The notes: a model not told the origin generated them from the letters alone. Counted from the first letter of the stretch, positions 44,368-54,648 are shown. The stretch is DNA of 61,520 nt from Bryobacteraceae bacterium (GCA_019748195.1 JAIEPW010000099.1:1-61520), one strand, 5' to 3'. Numbers and translations: made by a program.

Positions 44368-45225
44368 ATGCCTGAACGATTTCGGTTGCTAGTAGCTTAC
44401 GACGGATCGCCTTGTGCGGACGACATGATCGAAGACCTACGGAACGCGGGAATTCCCGCCTCGGCCCATGTGCTTGTGGTGTCGGTGGCTGAGCGTTGGT
44501 TGCCGCCACCTTCCGTTTACGAAGTCGCGACCGCACCGTCGGCGGCACGCGGAAAAGACCACGCGGTCCGGTGGGCCCGGATGGGCGCGAGCCGAATGTC
44601 AGCGCGGCATCCGGACTGGGTGATCGAACACGAAGGTCATACCGGCTCTCCCGCGCGCGTCATCCTGCATCGCGCCAAAGAGTGGAACGCGCAACTCGTG
44701 GCGCTTGGCTCGCTGGGACACAACGCCGTCGAACGGATCTTCATCGGCAGCGTGTCGCAGAAAGTGGCCAACGAGGCTCAGTGTTCGGTGCGGGTTTCCC
44801 GAGGCAAAAGCCCATCAGGCGGCCTGAAGCTCCTGCTCGCCTACGACGGACGTCCAGGCTCGGAGGCCGCAGCCGCAAAGATCGCAACACGCACTTGGCC
44901 GGCGGGAACGGAGGTGCTGGTGGTTGCCGCCACGGGATTCAATGGACCGCCGCTGGGGGAGTGCGACGTTCCCTCCGACCGTGAGGTGCTCGAACGGTTG
45001 CTCGACCCCGTGTGCCAGATGCTGACAGAGGCTGGGCTCCACGTCCGCACAAGCATTCAGGAAGCGGACCCCAAGAACTTGATTGTGGAGGAAGCCACGC
45101 GCTGGGAATGCCACTGCATATTCGCGGGCTGCAACGATCATTCCCTAGTTGAACGTCTGCTGCTTGGCACGGTTTCAGCCGCTCTCATCTCGCGGGCTCC
45201 GTGTTCCGTGGAGGTCGTCCGGTGA
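44368..45225 (+). CDS. Tandem universal stress protein (two Usp domains)
   Basis: A 285-residue protein with two Usp folds in tandem (about 4-150 and 152-285). The first keeps the ATP-binding G-2x-G-9x-G(S/T) loop (GSLGHNAVERIFIGSVS), while the second has a weaker version (GCNDHSLVERLLLGTVS), so ATP binding may be asymmetric. Usp proteins promote survival during starvation, hypoxia and oxidative stress. The stop overlaps the GTG start of the P-type ATPase gene. Usp genes next to P-type ATPases, phosphoketolase and acetate kinase are typical of DosR-like or anaerobic-stress clusters. Confidence 0.9.
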   Translation: MPERFRLLVAYDGSPCADDMIEDLRNAGIPASAHVLVVSVAERWLPPPSVYEVATAPSAARGKDHAVRWARMGASRMSARHPDWVIEHEGHTGSPARVILHRAKEWNAQLVALGSLGHNAVERIFIGSVSQKVANEAQCSVRVSRGKSPSGGLKLLLAYDGRPGSEAAAAKIATRTWPAGTEVLVVAATGFNGPPLGECDVPSDREVLERLLDPVCQMLTEAGLHVRTSIQEADPKNLIVEEATRWECHCIFAGCNDHSLVERLLLGTVSAALISRAPCSVEVVR

Positions 45226-47981
45226 AGTTAGCAATGCAGAGAAGTGCCGCGAACGGCAATGGCGCAGCCTTTTCGCCTTCGGCCGTTGCCTGGCATGCGC
45301 TCTCTGAAACTGAGGTAGCGAACAGGCTCGGAACATCAGCCGACGGGTTGGGCGATGAACAGGCGGCCGAGCGCCGGCGTGAGTTCGGGCTCAATGTGCT
45401 CCCCAGCAAAGCGCCGCCCACGGTGCTGATCATCTTTCTGCATCAGTTCTTGAGCCCGCTTATCTACGTCTTGCTGGCGGCGGGCGTGATCGCCATCTTC
45501 ATGGGAGATGTGTCGGACGCGGGTTTCATCTTCGGCGTCGTGCTGCTCAACGCGGGACTCGGCACCTACCAGGAGTGGAAAGCCGAGCGGAGTTCCGCCA
45601 GTCTCCAACAACTGCTGCGGGTGGTTTCGCGCGTGAAGCGGAACGGCGCCTACGTGGACCTCCCGGCCGAGGAACTCGTCCCGGGCGACTGGGTTCGCCT
45701 GGAGTCGGGATCGCGGGTTCCTGCCGACTTGCGCCTGCTCGAAACGAGCAGCCTGGCCGTGGACGAAGCGCTGCTGACGGGCGAGTCTGTCGCGGCGGAG
45801 AAAGTGACCGAGGTCTTGGACGAGGGGTTGCCGGTCAGCGACCGCAGAAACATGGCGTTTGCCGGAACCATCGTGGCTGCCGGCCGCGCGACCGGTGTGG
45901 TGGTTGCCACGGGCCTCCGCACCGAAGTGGGCAAGATCGCCAAGAGCGTCACGTCTTCACAGGCAGCCAAGCCGCCGCTCGTGATTCGAATGGAGGCGTT
46001 TGCGCGCCAGGTGAGTCTGGTGACGCTGGCGGCCTGTTTGCTGTTGGGCGGCGTCGCACTTTCGCAAGGGATGCCCGCTTACGATGTCTTCTTCCTCGCG
46101 ATCGCTCTGGCGGTGGCGGCCATCCCGGAAGGACTGCCAGTGGCCATGACCGTGGCGCTCTCGATTGCGACGAGCCGCATGGCGAAGCGCAACGTGATCG
46201 TGCGCAAACTCACCGCCGTCGAAGGGCTTGGAAGTTGCACCTTCATTGCCAGCGACAAGACCGGAACGCTCACGCTCAACAAGCAAACGGTGCAAACCGT
46301 GTGGCTCCCGTCATCGGGTATGTTTCGTGTGAGCGACGAGACCGGCCCAGAGGAGCGCCAGCGCGCCCAAGAGGTATGCCGGCTGGCGATGATCGCCAGT
46401 GAGACGGTGGCACGGTTTGAGAATGGCGAGTGGACCTTCGCGGGTGACGCCGTCGACGCGGCATTCTGGCGCTTGGCCCTGCGTCTGAACATCGACCCGG
46501 CTGAGATAGCGGCCATCGCTCACCTTGGCGAAATTCCTTTCGAATCCGAACGCGCCTACTCGGCGGCGTTCTTTCTGCGCGACGGTGTCACGCACGTGGC
46601 GGTCAAGGGCGCGCCCGAGGTTCTGCTCGCGCGTTGTCATGGCGTACTCGGTCAGGATGGCGGGTCCGCGCTCAATGTCGCCGATGCCGAGGGCGCACTC
46701 GTTGCGCTCGCCGAATCCGGCCATCGCGTGATGGCCATCGCCACTGGCGTGGTGCAGCAAATACCTCAGGGCCGCAGTCTCGATGAGCGCGACCTGCCGC
46801 CGCTGGTGCTGGCCGGATTCGCCGGCTTGATCGATCCGCCGCGTACGGAAGTTCGCGCCGCAGTCGAGCGCTGCCAGCAGGCGGGAATTCAAGTGGCGAT
46901 GGTCACCGGCGACCATCCGCGCACGGCGCTGGCCATTGCCCGTGAGGTGGGTATCAACGCGAGCGCGGATCAAGTAGTGACGGGCAAAGCGCTCACCGAT
47001 ATTGGCACCCCCGACGTGCCGCTGTTCATCGATACCGTGAAGCAGGGCCGGGTCTTCGCCCGCGTCAGTCCGCTGCAGAAGCTGCAGATTGTCGATTCAC
47101 TGGTGAAGCTGGGCCACTTCGTGGCCGTCACCGGCGATGGCGTGAACGACGCGCCGGCGCTCAAGCGGGCCAACATTGGCGTGGCGATGGGGTCGGGAAC
47201 GGACGTGACGAAGGAAACAGCGTCGATCATCGTGACCGACGACAACTTCGCTTCCATCGAAGCAGGCGTGGAAGAAGGCCGCTTCGCTTACGACAACATC
47301 CGCAAGGTGACCTATCTGCTGATTTCCACCGGCATCGCGGAGGTGGTGCTCTTCGCGCTCACGCTTCTCACCGGCATGCCGATACCATTGCTTCCCGTGC
47401 AACTGCTGTGGCTCAACCTGGTAGCGAACGGAATTCAGGACGTGTCGCTCGCTTTCGAAGGAGGCGAGCCAGGAGCGATGTCCCGGCCGCCGCGTCCGCC
47501 CACGGAGGGCGTCTTCAACCGGTTCATGATTCAACAGACGGCAGTGGCCAGCATCACCATGGCGTTGCTTGCCTATGTCAACTTCTATCTCCTGGTGAAC
47601 TACCTGGGGTTGAACGAATTCGATGCGCGGAACCGGCTGCTGCTGCTCATGGTCCTGGTCGTGAACTACCACGTGTTCAATTGCCGGTCAGAGTACGTCT
47701 CCGCGTTTCGCGTACCGTTGCGGCGCAACTGGATGCTCGTCTTCGGAGTCATGGGCGCACAGGGAATCCACATCTTTTCGATGTTCTTCCCTCCCGCACA
47801 GCGCGTGCTGAAGATCGCGCCGGTTTCCCTGTCGGAGTGGTTGGTGCCCTTCGCGCTTGCCTCGATCATGTTGATCGTCATGGAGACTTTCAAGGTCCTG
47901 ATGCATGGCCGCGCGACGGTCTGGCCGTCTTCGTCTGAACCTGTGGGTGCCGGCCGCAACGGAAAGGGAGGTTCTGTATGA
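45222..47981 (+). CDS. P2-type cation-transporting ATPase
   Basis: A 919-residue P-type ATPase. An N-terminal cation-ATPase domain (WHALSETEVANRLGTS) precedes the actuator (DEALLTGESVAAEK), the membrane motif AAIPEGLPVAMTVALS, the phosphorylation site DKTGTLT (Asp345), the hinge GDGVNDAPALKRANIGVAMG, and a set of C-terminal helices. The PEGLP motif and the layout are those of Ca2+/Mg2+/Na+-type (P2) pumps; the ion cannot be decided. Start: GTG at 45222 overlapping the previous stop. Its own stop overlaps the next ATG (ATGA), so the Usp-ATPase-Usp genes are translationally linked. Confidence 0.93.
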   Translation: MKLAMQRSAANGNGAAFSPSAVAWHALSETEVANRLGTSADGLGDEQAAERRREFGLNVLPSKAPPTVLIIFLHQFLSPLIYVLLAAGVIAIFMGDVSDAGFIFGVVLLNAGLGTYQEWKAERSSASLQQLLRVVSRVKRNGAYVDLPAEELVPGDWVRLESGSRVPADLRLLETSSLAVDEALLTGESVAAEKVTEVLDEGLPVSDRRNMAFAGTIVAAGRATGVVVATGLRTEVGKIAKSVTSSQAAKPPLVIRMEAFARQVSLVTLAACLLLGGVALSQGMPAYDVFFLAIALAVAAIPEGLPVAMTVALSIATSRMAKRNVIVRKLTAVEGLGSCTFIASDKTGTLTLNKQTVQTVWLPSSGMFRVSDETGPEERQRAQEVCRLAMIASETVARFENGEWTFAGDAVDAAFWRLALRLNIDPAEIAAIAHLGEIPFESERAYSAAFFLRDGVTHVAVKGAPEVLLARCHGVLGQDGGSALNVADAEGALVALAESGHRVMAIATGVVQQIPQGRSLDERDLPPLVLAGFAGLIDPPRTEVRAAVERCQQAGIQVAMVTGDHPRTALAIAREVGINASADQVVTGKALTDIGTPDVPLFIDTVKQGRVFARVSPLQKLQIVDSLVKLGHFVAVTGDGVNDAPALKRANIGVAMGSGTDVTKETASIIVTDDNFASIEAGVEEGRFAYDNIRKVTYLLISTGIAEVVLFALTLLTGMPIPLLPVQLLWLNLVANGIQDVSLAFEGGEPGAMSRPPRPPTEGVFNRFMIQQTAVASITMALLAYVNFYLLVNYLGLNEFDARNRLLLLMVLVVNYHVFNCRSEYVSAFRVPLRRNWMLVFGVMGAQGIHIFSMFFPPAQRVLKIAPVSLSEWLVPFALASIMLIVMETFKVLMHGRATVWPSSSEPVGAGRNGKGGSV

Positions 47982-48397
47982 AGATACTGCTGGCGGTGGA
48001 TGGCTCTCATTTCGGGTTGGCTGCCGCGGATGCCGTGGCAGCCCGGCCCTGGCCCCCGGGTACCATCGTTCGCATTGTCCATGTGAACGAGTCGACCAGC
48101 GAGCCAACGGAAGTAAACCCGGCACGGATGCAACCGCCGTTCCCGCCGCCTCCCTACGCGATCGAGAAAGCGCTCGGGAGGCTTGAGGGGCACCAGTTGA
48201 AAGTGGAGGCGAAGATTCTGCCCGGACGGCCCAAGTCGGCCATCCTGGATGAGGCCCGTGATTGGGGCGCGGACCTGATTGTGGTCGGATCGCACGGCAT
48301 GTCGGGCATCGAACGCTTCGTCCTGGGGTCCGTTTCCCAGGCTGTAGCCTCACATGCGCATTGTTCCGTGGAAATTGTCCGCACGGCGCGGAGTTGA
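47978..48397 (+). CDS. Universal stress protein (single domain)
   Basis: A 139-residue Usp. It starts MKILLAVDGSHFGLAAAD and keeps the full ATP-binding loop GSHGMSGIERFVLGSVS (about residues 108-124). It is distinct from the tandem Usp gene 2.7 kb upstream, and the pair frames the P-type ATPase. The gene overlaps the ATPase stop by 4 bases. The next gene begins 4 bases after its stop (GTG at 48402). Confidence 0.94.
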   Translation: MKILLAVDGSHFGLAAADAVAARPWPPGTIVRIVHVNESTSEPTEVNPARMQPPFPPPPYAIEKALGRLEGHQLKVEAKILPGRPKSAILDEARDWGADLIVVGSHGMSGIERFVLGSVSQAVASHAHCSVEIVRTARS

Positions 48398-48401
48398 CAA
48401 C

Positions 48402-49397
48402 GTGATCTGGGTCCAGTTCGCCATCTGCACGGCGATCATTCTCTATTGCGGCACACGGCTCTCGCTCTATGGCGACGTCATCGCCGAGAAGTCAGGCTTG
48501 GGCCGGACGTGGATCGGCGTGATTCTGATGGCCTCGGTGACGTCGCTGCCGGAACTGGTAACCGGGATCAGCGCAGTCGCGATCTACAACCTTCCCAACA
48601 TCGCTGCCGGCGACGTATTGGGCAGTTGCATGTTCAACTTGCTGATCCTGGCCATGCTGGACATCAAGCGGAACGGGTCGCCGATCTCGGCCTTAGCACA
48701 CCAAGGCCATGTGCTGACAGCAGCCTTCGGAATTCTGATGCTTGGACTCGTGGCAGCGTCGATCCTGGTCTCTGACCTGATTCCAGTCATTGGTTGGGTC
48801 GGCCTCTACAGTCCTCTGTTCCTGCTCATTTACGTCGCTGCCATGCGGATCGTCTTTCGTTTTGAACGCGCACGCGCCGCGGGTTTCGTCAGCGATGCGG
48901 TAGAGGGCCTCCAGTACGGCCACCTGCCGAAGCGGTCGGGGTACGCCTGGTTTGCCGCCCATGCGATCGTGATTGTTGCGGCAGCAACGTACCTGCCGCA
49001 TCTTGGCGACGAGATCGCCACCATCACTGGGCTGGGCCGGACATTTGTGGGAAGCATCTTTATCGCTCTCGCCACCTCGCTTCCGGAAATCGTCGTCTCC
49101 AGCGCGGCGCTGAAGATGGGCGCGGTCGACCTTGCGGTAGGCAACATTCTCGGTAGCAACCTCTTCAACATCGCGATTCTCGCCATCGACGATGTTGCGT
49201 TCCGGCAAGGACCGATTCTTGCAAGCATCGCTCCGAGCCACGCGATCACCGCCCTGGCGGCCATGACGATGACCGCGATCATGACAATCGCGCTTACGTA
49301 TCGTTCTCAACGACGGGTGCTGCTGTTTTCCTGGGAATCGCTTGGTGTGGCTCTTGTCTATCTGCTCGCGTCAGTCGCGCTATATGCCAGGCGGTGA
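48402..49397 (+). CDS. Sodium/calcium exchanger family protein
   Basis: A 331-residue CaCA antiporter with about ten helices and the two inverted alpha repeats: [16 protein letters not shown] followed by [14 protein letters not shown], and [16 protein letters not shown] followed by [14 protein letters not shown]. The Asn and Glu residues coordinating Ca2+/Na+ are kept. A cytoplasmic loop links the halves. It probably moves Ca2+ (or another cation) against Na+ or H+. The GTG at 48402, 4 bases after the Usp stop, is the best start; the frame is open upstream inside the Usp gene. Confidence 0.9.
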   Translation: MIWVQFAICTAIILYCGTRLSLYGDVIAEKSGLGRTWIGVILMASVTSLPELVTGISAVAIYNLPNIAAGDVLGSCMFNLLILAMLDIKRNGSPISALAHQGHVLTAAFGILMLGLVAASILVSDLIPVIGWVGLYSPLFLLIYVAAMRIVFRFERARAAGFVSDAVEGLQYGHLPKRSGYAWFAAHAIVIVAAATYLPHLGDEIATITGLGRTFVGSIFIALATSLPEIVVSSAALKMGAVDLAVGNILGSNLFNIAILAIDDVAFRQGPILASIAPSHAITALAAMTMTAIMTIALTYRSQRRVLLFSWESLGVALVYLLASVALYARR

Positions 49398-49423
49398 CGC
49401 CGAATGCCCTGGAGAGAGCCACA

Positions 49424-50668
49424 ATGAACATCCTCGTCCTCAACTGCGGAAGCTCCACGATCAAGTTCCAACTCATCACGACCGACCGTGAGGCCATGCA
49501 ATGCGATGGCGACTGCCGCCTGGCGCGCGGCGTCATCGAACGCGTGGGCGGAGAAGCCGTGCTCACGCTCCAGACTGGCAGCAACCCAGCGAATCACCTC
49601 AGCGAGCCGCTTCGCGACATCCGCGCTGCCTTGGACTACGTCATCCGCTGGATTGTTTCGCCGGGCTCCGGGATCGAGGCGATTCAGAACGTTTCGCAGA
49701 TCCACGCCGTGGGCCATCGCGTGGTTCACGGAGGGGAGCGATTCACTCAGTCGATGCTGCTCGATGAGGAAGCCATCCGGCACATCGAAAAGCTCACTGA
49801 CCTGGCTCCGCTACATAACGCCGCCAATGTGCGCGGGGTGCGCGTGATTCAGGATCTGCTGGGACACGACCTGCCCCAAGTGGCCGTCTTCGATACGTCA
49901 TTTCACCAGACTCTGCCGGAACGGGCGTTCCTCTACGCGATCCCGTACCAATTCTACCGGCGGCATGCAGTACGGCGGTATGGGTTTCACGGGACCTCGC
50001 ATCGCTACGTTGCCGCCCGGTACCGGCGGATGCGCGAGTTGAGCGTGGAACGCACCAACATCATCACGTTGCACCTGGGTAACGGCTGTTCGGCTTGTGC
50101 GATCCAGGCGGGGAAGTCCATCGACATCTCCATGGGCCTGACGCCGCTCGAAGGGCTGGTGATGGGTACGCGTTCCGGTGACGTAGACCCTGCTCTCGAT
50201 GCGTTCATCGCGGCCAAGGAAGGCATGAGCGCCCCTGAGGTCGAGAGCATGTTGAACAAGCAGTCCGGCCTGCTGGGCTTGTCGGGATTGACTCACGACA
50301 TGCGGGAACTTCTCGCCGAGGTCCGTGACAACCATGACCGACGTGCGCAACTCGCCATTGAGGTCTTCTGCTATCGCGCCCGTAAGTACATCGGTGCCTA
50401 CCTTGCCGCCATGGGGGGCGCGGACGCCGTCGTCTTCACCGGAGGAATCGGGGAGAACTCGCCGGAGATCCGCGAGCAGATTTGTGACGGCCTTCAGTGG
50501 ATGGGCCTTACGCTGGATGCGGAACGGAACCGGGTTCACATCAACGGCCGCGAAGGGCCGATCCACGCAACCGGCGCACGGCTCGAAGCTTACGTAGTGC
50601 CCACCGACGAGGAATTGCTCATCGCCCGCGATACTGTTCGTTGCGTCGAAGGCGAAACCGACTTTTGA
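49424..50668 (+). CDS. ackA: Acetate kinase
   Basis: A 414-residue acetate kinase, making ATP and acetate from acetyl phosphate. The N-terminus [17 protein letters not shown] is canonical, and [34 protein letters not shown] and [15 protein letters not shown] carry the substrate-binding His and Arg residues, with [12 protein letters not shown] near the C-terminus. The ATG at 49424 is the natural start. Phosphoketolase, its usual partner, follows after 15 bases. Together they convert sugar phosphates to acetate with ATP gain and without redox steps. Confidence 0.95.
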   Translation: MNILVLNCGSSTIKFQLITTDREAMQCDGDCRLARGVIERVGGEAVLTLQTGSNPANHLSEPLRDIRAALDYVIRWIVSPGSGIEAIQNVSQIHAVGHRVVHGGERFTQSMLLDEEAIRHIEKLTDLAPLHNAANVRGVRVIQDLLGHDLPQVAVFDTSFHQTLPERAFLYAIPYQFYRRHAVRRYGFHGTSHRYVAARYRRMRELSVERTNIITLHLGNGCSACAIQAGKSIDISMGLTPLEGLVMGTRSGDVDPALDAFIAAKEGMSAPEVESMLNKQSGLLGLSGLTHDMRELLAEVRDNHDRRAQLAIEVFCYRARKYIGAYLAAMGGADAVVFTGGIGENSPEIREQICDGLQWMGLTLDAERNRVHINGREGPIHATGARLEAYVVPTDEELLIARDTVRCVEGETDF

Positions 50669-50683
50669 AAACAGGAGTTCTGT

Positions 50684-53062
50684 ATGGAGAAACCATCTCT
50701 GGAAAATTGGAATCTCGGCTGCGGCGTGATCCAGCATAGCGAGGAGACTCGGGAGCGGATCTCCCGCTTGCAGCAGGACCTGATCGCAAGCGGCGAACAT
50801 GGCGACGGCCATTCACTCTTCAGCGTATTGCGCGCGGTGGACCGCGTGTGCAGCGCGGCGATGTGGCTGATCGTTCACGAGACCTACGCCCGGAACGTCT
50901 ATTTGGATGGCCGCGCACTGGAGCGCGCCGATTTCAAGCGCAAGCCCGACGGCCACACAGGTGGCTCGCTCAACATGGCGCCGGCCTATGCGGGATACCT
51001 GGCGGCTAACGTGATCTCCGGCGTCACGCGGTCCTGGCTGATGGGGCAGGGCCATTGTGTGTCGGCGATTGACTCGTTGAACCTGCTGGTCGGCAACATC
51101 ACCCAAGCTCACGCGGCACGCTACTCGCTCAGCGATGAAGGGCTGACGCGTTATGTGAGGGATTTTTACTCGTATGCCCTGAACCAACAGGGCCGCCAGG
51201 ATTCGCCGCTCGGCAGTCATGTCAACGCGAACACGGCCGGCGGGATCTCCGAAGGCGGCTACTTGGGTTTCGCGGAACTACAGTACGTACACATGCCCCT
51301 CCCCGGCGAGCGGCTGGTGGTGTTTCTCTCCGATGGCGCCTTCGAGGAACAGCGTGGCTCGGATTGGGCCTCGCGATGGTGGCGCGCCGAAGACAGCGGA
51401 TGGGTGATGCCAATCATGATCAAGAATGGCCGACGCATCGACCAGCGCACGACGATGTCGCAACAGGGCGGCACGGAGTGGTTCTGTGAACACCTGCGCC
51501 TCAATGGATTCGACCCGTTTGTCTTTGACGGCCGCGATCCGGCCGCGTTCGTCTGGGCGATTCTCGAAATGGAGCGCCGCTTGGCCGCCGCGGTTCAAAA
51601 AGTGGCGAAGGGCGAAGCGCGTTATCCGATACCGCTTCCGTACGGAATCGCCCTGGCGCCCAAGGGCGCTGGATTCGCGGGTGAGGGCACGAATCTCGCT
51701 CACAATTTGCCGTTGATGGCCAATCCGCACGCGGACGCCGAGGCTGCCCAGCGCTTCAACGAAGCAGCGCGGAAATTGTGGGTGCCACCGGCGGAACTAC
51801 AAGAATGCATCACGCTGTTCCAGAATCACGAGCGCAGCGGTCGCGTGCGCGAGCGCGATCACCCGTTGGTGGATCGCAACCCGGTTCTGCAAGCGCTCGA
51901 CACGGTTCCTTCTCGCAGCATCATGATTGATGCGCGGAGCGATCCGCGTCGTTGGAGCTTTGCTTCACCGATGGATGCGGTGGATGAGACCTTTGCAGCC
52001 TTGGTGCAGGCGAATCCGCAGTTGCGCCCACGCGTCGGCAACCCGGACGAGATGCGCTCGAACCGCCTGGTCCGCACCCTGGAACTGCTCAAGTTCCGGG
52101 TGACCGATCCCGAGCCCGGCATCCCTGAGTCAATCCACGGCGGCGTGATCACCGCATTGAACGAGGAGGCCGTAGTATCGGCCGCGCTGGCTAACAAGGG
52201 CGGGATCAATCTCGCCCACACCTACGAGGCCTTTGGTCCCAAGATGCTTGGCGCGGTGCGGCAGGAGGTGATCTTTGCGGAAAACTGCGTCCGTGCCGGG
52301 CGGCCACAAAACTGGCTGTCCGTGCCGGTCATCATGACTTCGCACACCTGGGAGAACGGGAAGAACGAGCACTCCCACCAGGACCCCACATTTGCCGAGG
52401 TGATGATGGGCGAGGCTTGGCCCTACTCACGGGTTTTCTTCCCGGCGGACTTCAACACGGCCGCTGTCGTCACCGCCGGACTCTACCAAACACGAGGACA
52501 GATTTGGGCCTTGGTCGTGCCCAAGGCTGCGGCGATTCCCGACTTATTCACGCTTGCGGAGGCGCAGCAAATGCTGAACGACGGCGCGCTGCGTCTGGAC
52601 TGGGCCGGGTTCCGGGCGGATCAGGCGAGGGTTGTTCTTGCGGCGGTAGGTGCCTATCAGTTGATGGAAGTCCTTCGTGCATCACAGCGGTTGCGCGAAC
52701 GGGAAGTTCCTCATGAGGTGGTCTATCTCTTGGAACCGGCTAGGCTGAAAGATCTCGCGTCGGGAAAGGCCGGGTGGGTAGTGGTCACTCATACAAGGCG
52801 CCACGTTATTCATGGGCTGCTCTCGCCCCTGCTGGGGAATGCCCCGCTGGTAGTGCTGGGCTACCGCAACGAAGGCGGCACGCTCGATACGCCGGGGATG
52901 CTAATGGTGAATGGCTGCACATGGGCGCACGCGGTTCAGGTCGCCGGGCGTCTCGCTGAAACTCCGCAAGATCTGCTTCTATCGCCGGATGAATTGGCCG
53001 CCCTGAAGGGTGAGTGTTCGCCACAAGGCATTCTGATCCCGTCGCCGGGGGGAATGAATTGA
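50684..53062 (+). CDS. xfp: Phosphoketolase (xylulose-5-P / fructose-6-P)
   Basis: A 792-residue thiamine-diphosphate enzyme that cleaves xylulose 5-phosphate or fructose 6-phosphate to acetyl phosphate and an aldose phosphate. Family motifs include GHTGGSLNMAPAYAGYLAAN (about 87-106), MGQGHCVSAID, VVFLSDGAFEEQRGSDWASR (TPP/Mg site near 210-230), RIDQRTTMSQQGG and ENGKNEHSHQDP. The length is normal. An Asp/Asn metal-binding pair is visible. It is the last gene of the rightward arm, coupled to ackA, and stops 11 bases before the convergent integrase gene. Confidence 0.96.
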   Translation: MEKPSLENWNLGCGVIQHSEETRERISRLQQDLIASGEHGDGHSLFSVLRAVDRVCSAAMWLIVHETYARNVYLDGRALERADFKRKPDGHTGGSLNMAPAYAGYLAANVISGVTRSWLMGQGHCVSAIDSLNLLVGNITQAHAARYSLSDEGLTRYVRDFYSYALNQQGRQDSPLGSHVNANTAGGISEGGYLGFAELQYVHMPLPGERLVVFLSDGAFEEQRGSDWASRWWRAEDSGWVMPIMIKNGRRIDQRTTMSQQGGTEWFCEHLRLNGFDPFVFDGRDPAAFVWAILEMERRLAAAVQKVAKGEARYPIPLPYGIALAPKGAGFAGEGTNLAHNLPLMANPHADAEAAQRFNEAARKLWVPPAELQECITLFQNHERSGRVRERDHPLVDRNPVLQALDTVPSRSIMIDARSDPRRWSFASPMDAVDETFAALVQANPQLRPRVGNPDEMRSNRLVRTLELLKFRVTDPEPGIPESIHGGVITALNEEAVVSAALANKGGINLAHTYEAFGPKMLGAVRQEVIFAENCVRAGRPQNWLSVPVIMTSHTWENGKNEHSHQDPTFAEVMMGEAWPYSRVFFPADFNTAAVVTAGLYQTRGQIWALVVPKAAAIPDLFTLAEAQQMLNDGALRLDWAGFRADQARVVLAAVGAYQLMEVLRASQRLREREVPHEVVYLLEPARLKDLASGKAGWVVVTHTRRHVIHGLLSPLLGNAPLVVLGYRNEGGTLDTPGMLMVNGCTWAHAVQVAGRLAETPQDLLLSPDELAALKGECSPQGILIPSPGGMN

Positions 53063-53073
53063 AGGCCGGTTCT

Positions 53074-54228
53074 CTACTTCTTCCTTCTCGGCTTCATTAA
53101 TAGCGCTTCAACTTTCGCCGCTGCCGAATCCTGCATGTGGGGCAAGACGTGGGAATAAACGTCGAGGGTGAACGCTGCGCTGGCGTGGCCGAGCATCTCG
53201 GATACGACCTTCGGCTGAACGCCAGCCTCGAGGGCAAGCGTGGCGGCCGTGTGACGGAGATCGTATAACCGGAAGGTCGTCGGCAGCTTTGCACCTTCGA
53301 GGATGCGCACGAAGTCCTGCTGCGCCAAATTGCGCTCGTCAATCGGTCCGCCTGTCCTGGTGGTGAAGACCAGATCGTGCTCCGTCCAGCGCTTCTCTGC
53401 CTCGCGCCGCTGCTCGTCCTGAGCTTCCTTATGTGCCTTGAGCGCGGCAACGACGTTCGACTGGAGTTTGATCGTGCGCCGGCTGCGCGGGCGCTTTGTG
53501 TCAGCGAATTCCCAGCCACCGCCGTGAAGCCAGTCCAGCGAACGGATGACGCGGACGGTTCCAGCCTTCAGGTCGAGATCCGCCCATTTTAAGGCGAGGT
53601 ACTCGCTGGGGCGCAGGCCAGCGGTGATGGCCAGTGCGAATAGAGCGCCCAGTCGATCATTTGACGCCGCGCTGAGGAATGCGCGCGCCTGCTCGGCAGA
53701 CAGCACCTGAATCTCCTTGCGAGGCTGCTTGGGGAGTTCGACTGCATCGGCGGGATTTGCCAGGAGCAGGCGCCACTTCACGGCCTGTTGCAGGGCCTGT
53801 CGGGTAACCGCGTGGACGTAGCGAACCGACCGAGCGGAAAGGCCGCGGTCCAGAATTTCCTTGTAGACGGACTGAAGATCCAGCGGCGTGAGTTCGGCTA
53901 GCGGACGCTTCCCTAGTGTCGGCCTAACGTACCGCGTGAGGAGATTCTCGTAGTCACGGAAGGTCTTCGACTTGAGCTTGGGCTTGGCAGCCGTCTCCAG
54001 CCACCGATCAAGGAACTCGCCGAATGGCTGCGATGATGGCTCGGCAACGGTGCCGAGGTCACGGTCACGAAGAGAGGCGTTGAGGTATCGCTGCGCGTCC
54101 TTCTTCGTCCCGTGAATCGTGTGGTTCTTGTAGTTCCGCTTGCCCGTTTCCGAGTCGCGGCCCACGAAGATCCGGACGATCCACTTGTTCTCGCCGCGAG
54201 CAATGATCTGGCCGGATTTACGAGGCAT
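53074..54228 (-). CDS. Tyrosine-type site-specific integrase
   Basis: A 384-residue phage-type integrase. An N-terminal arm-binding domain (about 1-60) and a SAM-like core-binding domain (about 65-165) precede the catalytic domain. Catalytic residues are Arg206 (AGLRPSEY), Arg325 (YDLRHTAAT, with Tyr for the usual His at 322), His348 (EMLGHAS) and nucleophile Tyr358 (LDVYSHVLP). It would insert or excise an element at an att site, commonly in a tRNA gene. It is transcribed towards the stress-gene cargo. Xis-like genes lie just upstream (54400, 54655). Confidence 0.94.
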   Translation of the reverse strand: MPRKSGQIIARGENKWIVRIFVGRDSETGKRNYKNHTIHGTKKDAQRYLNASLRDRDLGTVAEPSSQPFGEFLDRWLETAAKPKLKSKTFRDYENLLTRYVRPTLGKRPLAELTPLDLQSVYKEILDRGLSARSVRYVHAVTRQALQQAVKWRLLLANPADAVELPKQPRKEIQVLSAEQARAFLSAASNDRLGALFALAITAGLRPSEYLALKWADLDLKAGTVRVIRSLDWLHGGGWEFADTKRPRSRRTIKLQSNVVAALKAHKEAQDEQRREAEKRWTEHDLVFTTRTGGPIDERNLAQQDFVRILEGAKLPTTFRLYDLRHTAATLALEAGVQPKVVSEMLGHASAAFTLDVYSHVLPHMQDSAAAKVEALLMKPRRKK

Positions 54229-54399
54229 ACGGTGCCATTGTGCGGCCTGAATGGACCCCGATCAAATGTCTTCGGGCTGAGTGTGGCTGAGGTGTGCGGA
54301 GTTCGGCTGACGCGGGCAGCGGGGCGGACAAACGCCCGTGGATCCGGTGAGACCGGAACTCGTTTGGTGAATTAAGCGACCAGCAGTAGAAGGAGGTAT

Positions 54400-54648
54400 A
54401 TGCCGACGACAACAGAGATGAAATCGACCACGGTCGAGGCCGACGCGTTTCGGCCACGGCTTCTGCAGATGAAGGATGTCGCGGAGCAACTCGGTGTCTC
54501 CGTGCAACGCGCCTACGAACTGGCTCGCACCGGCCTAATCCCGGTCGTTCACATCGGCCGACAAATACGGGTTGAAGAAGGACGGCTCCGGGCGTGGATT
54601 CGGGATGGCGGTCGCGCCCTGCCTGGCGGGTGGAAACGCGACCCGTAG
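54400..54648 (+). CDS. Small HTH protein, excisionase-like
   Basis: An 82-residue DNA-binding protein with a winged HTH of the MerR/excisionase type (LLQMKDVAEQLGVSVQRAYE and LARTGLIPVVHIGRQIRVEE). It has a near-perfect ribosome site (AGGAGGT, 54391-54397). It diverges from the integrase gene and fits the role of a recombination directionality factor or element regulator. Confidence 0.75.
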   Translation: MPTTTEMKSTTVEADAFRPRLLQMKDVAEQLGVSVQRAYELARTGLIPVVHIGRQIRVEEGRLRAWIRDGGRALPGGWKRDP

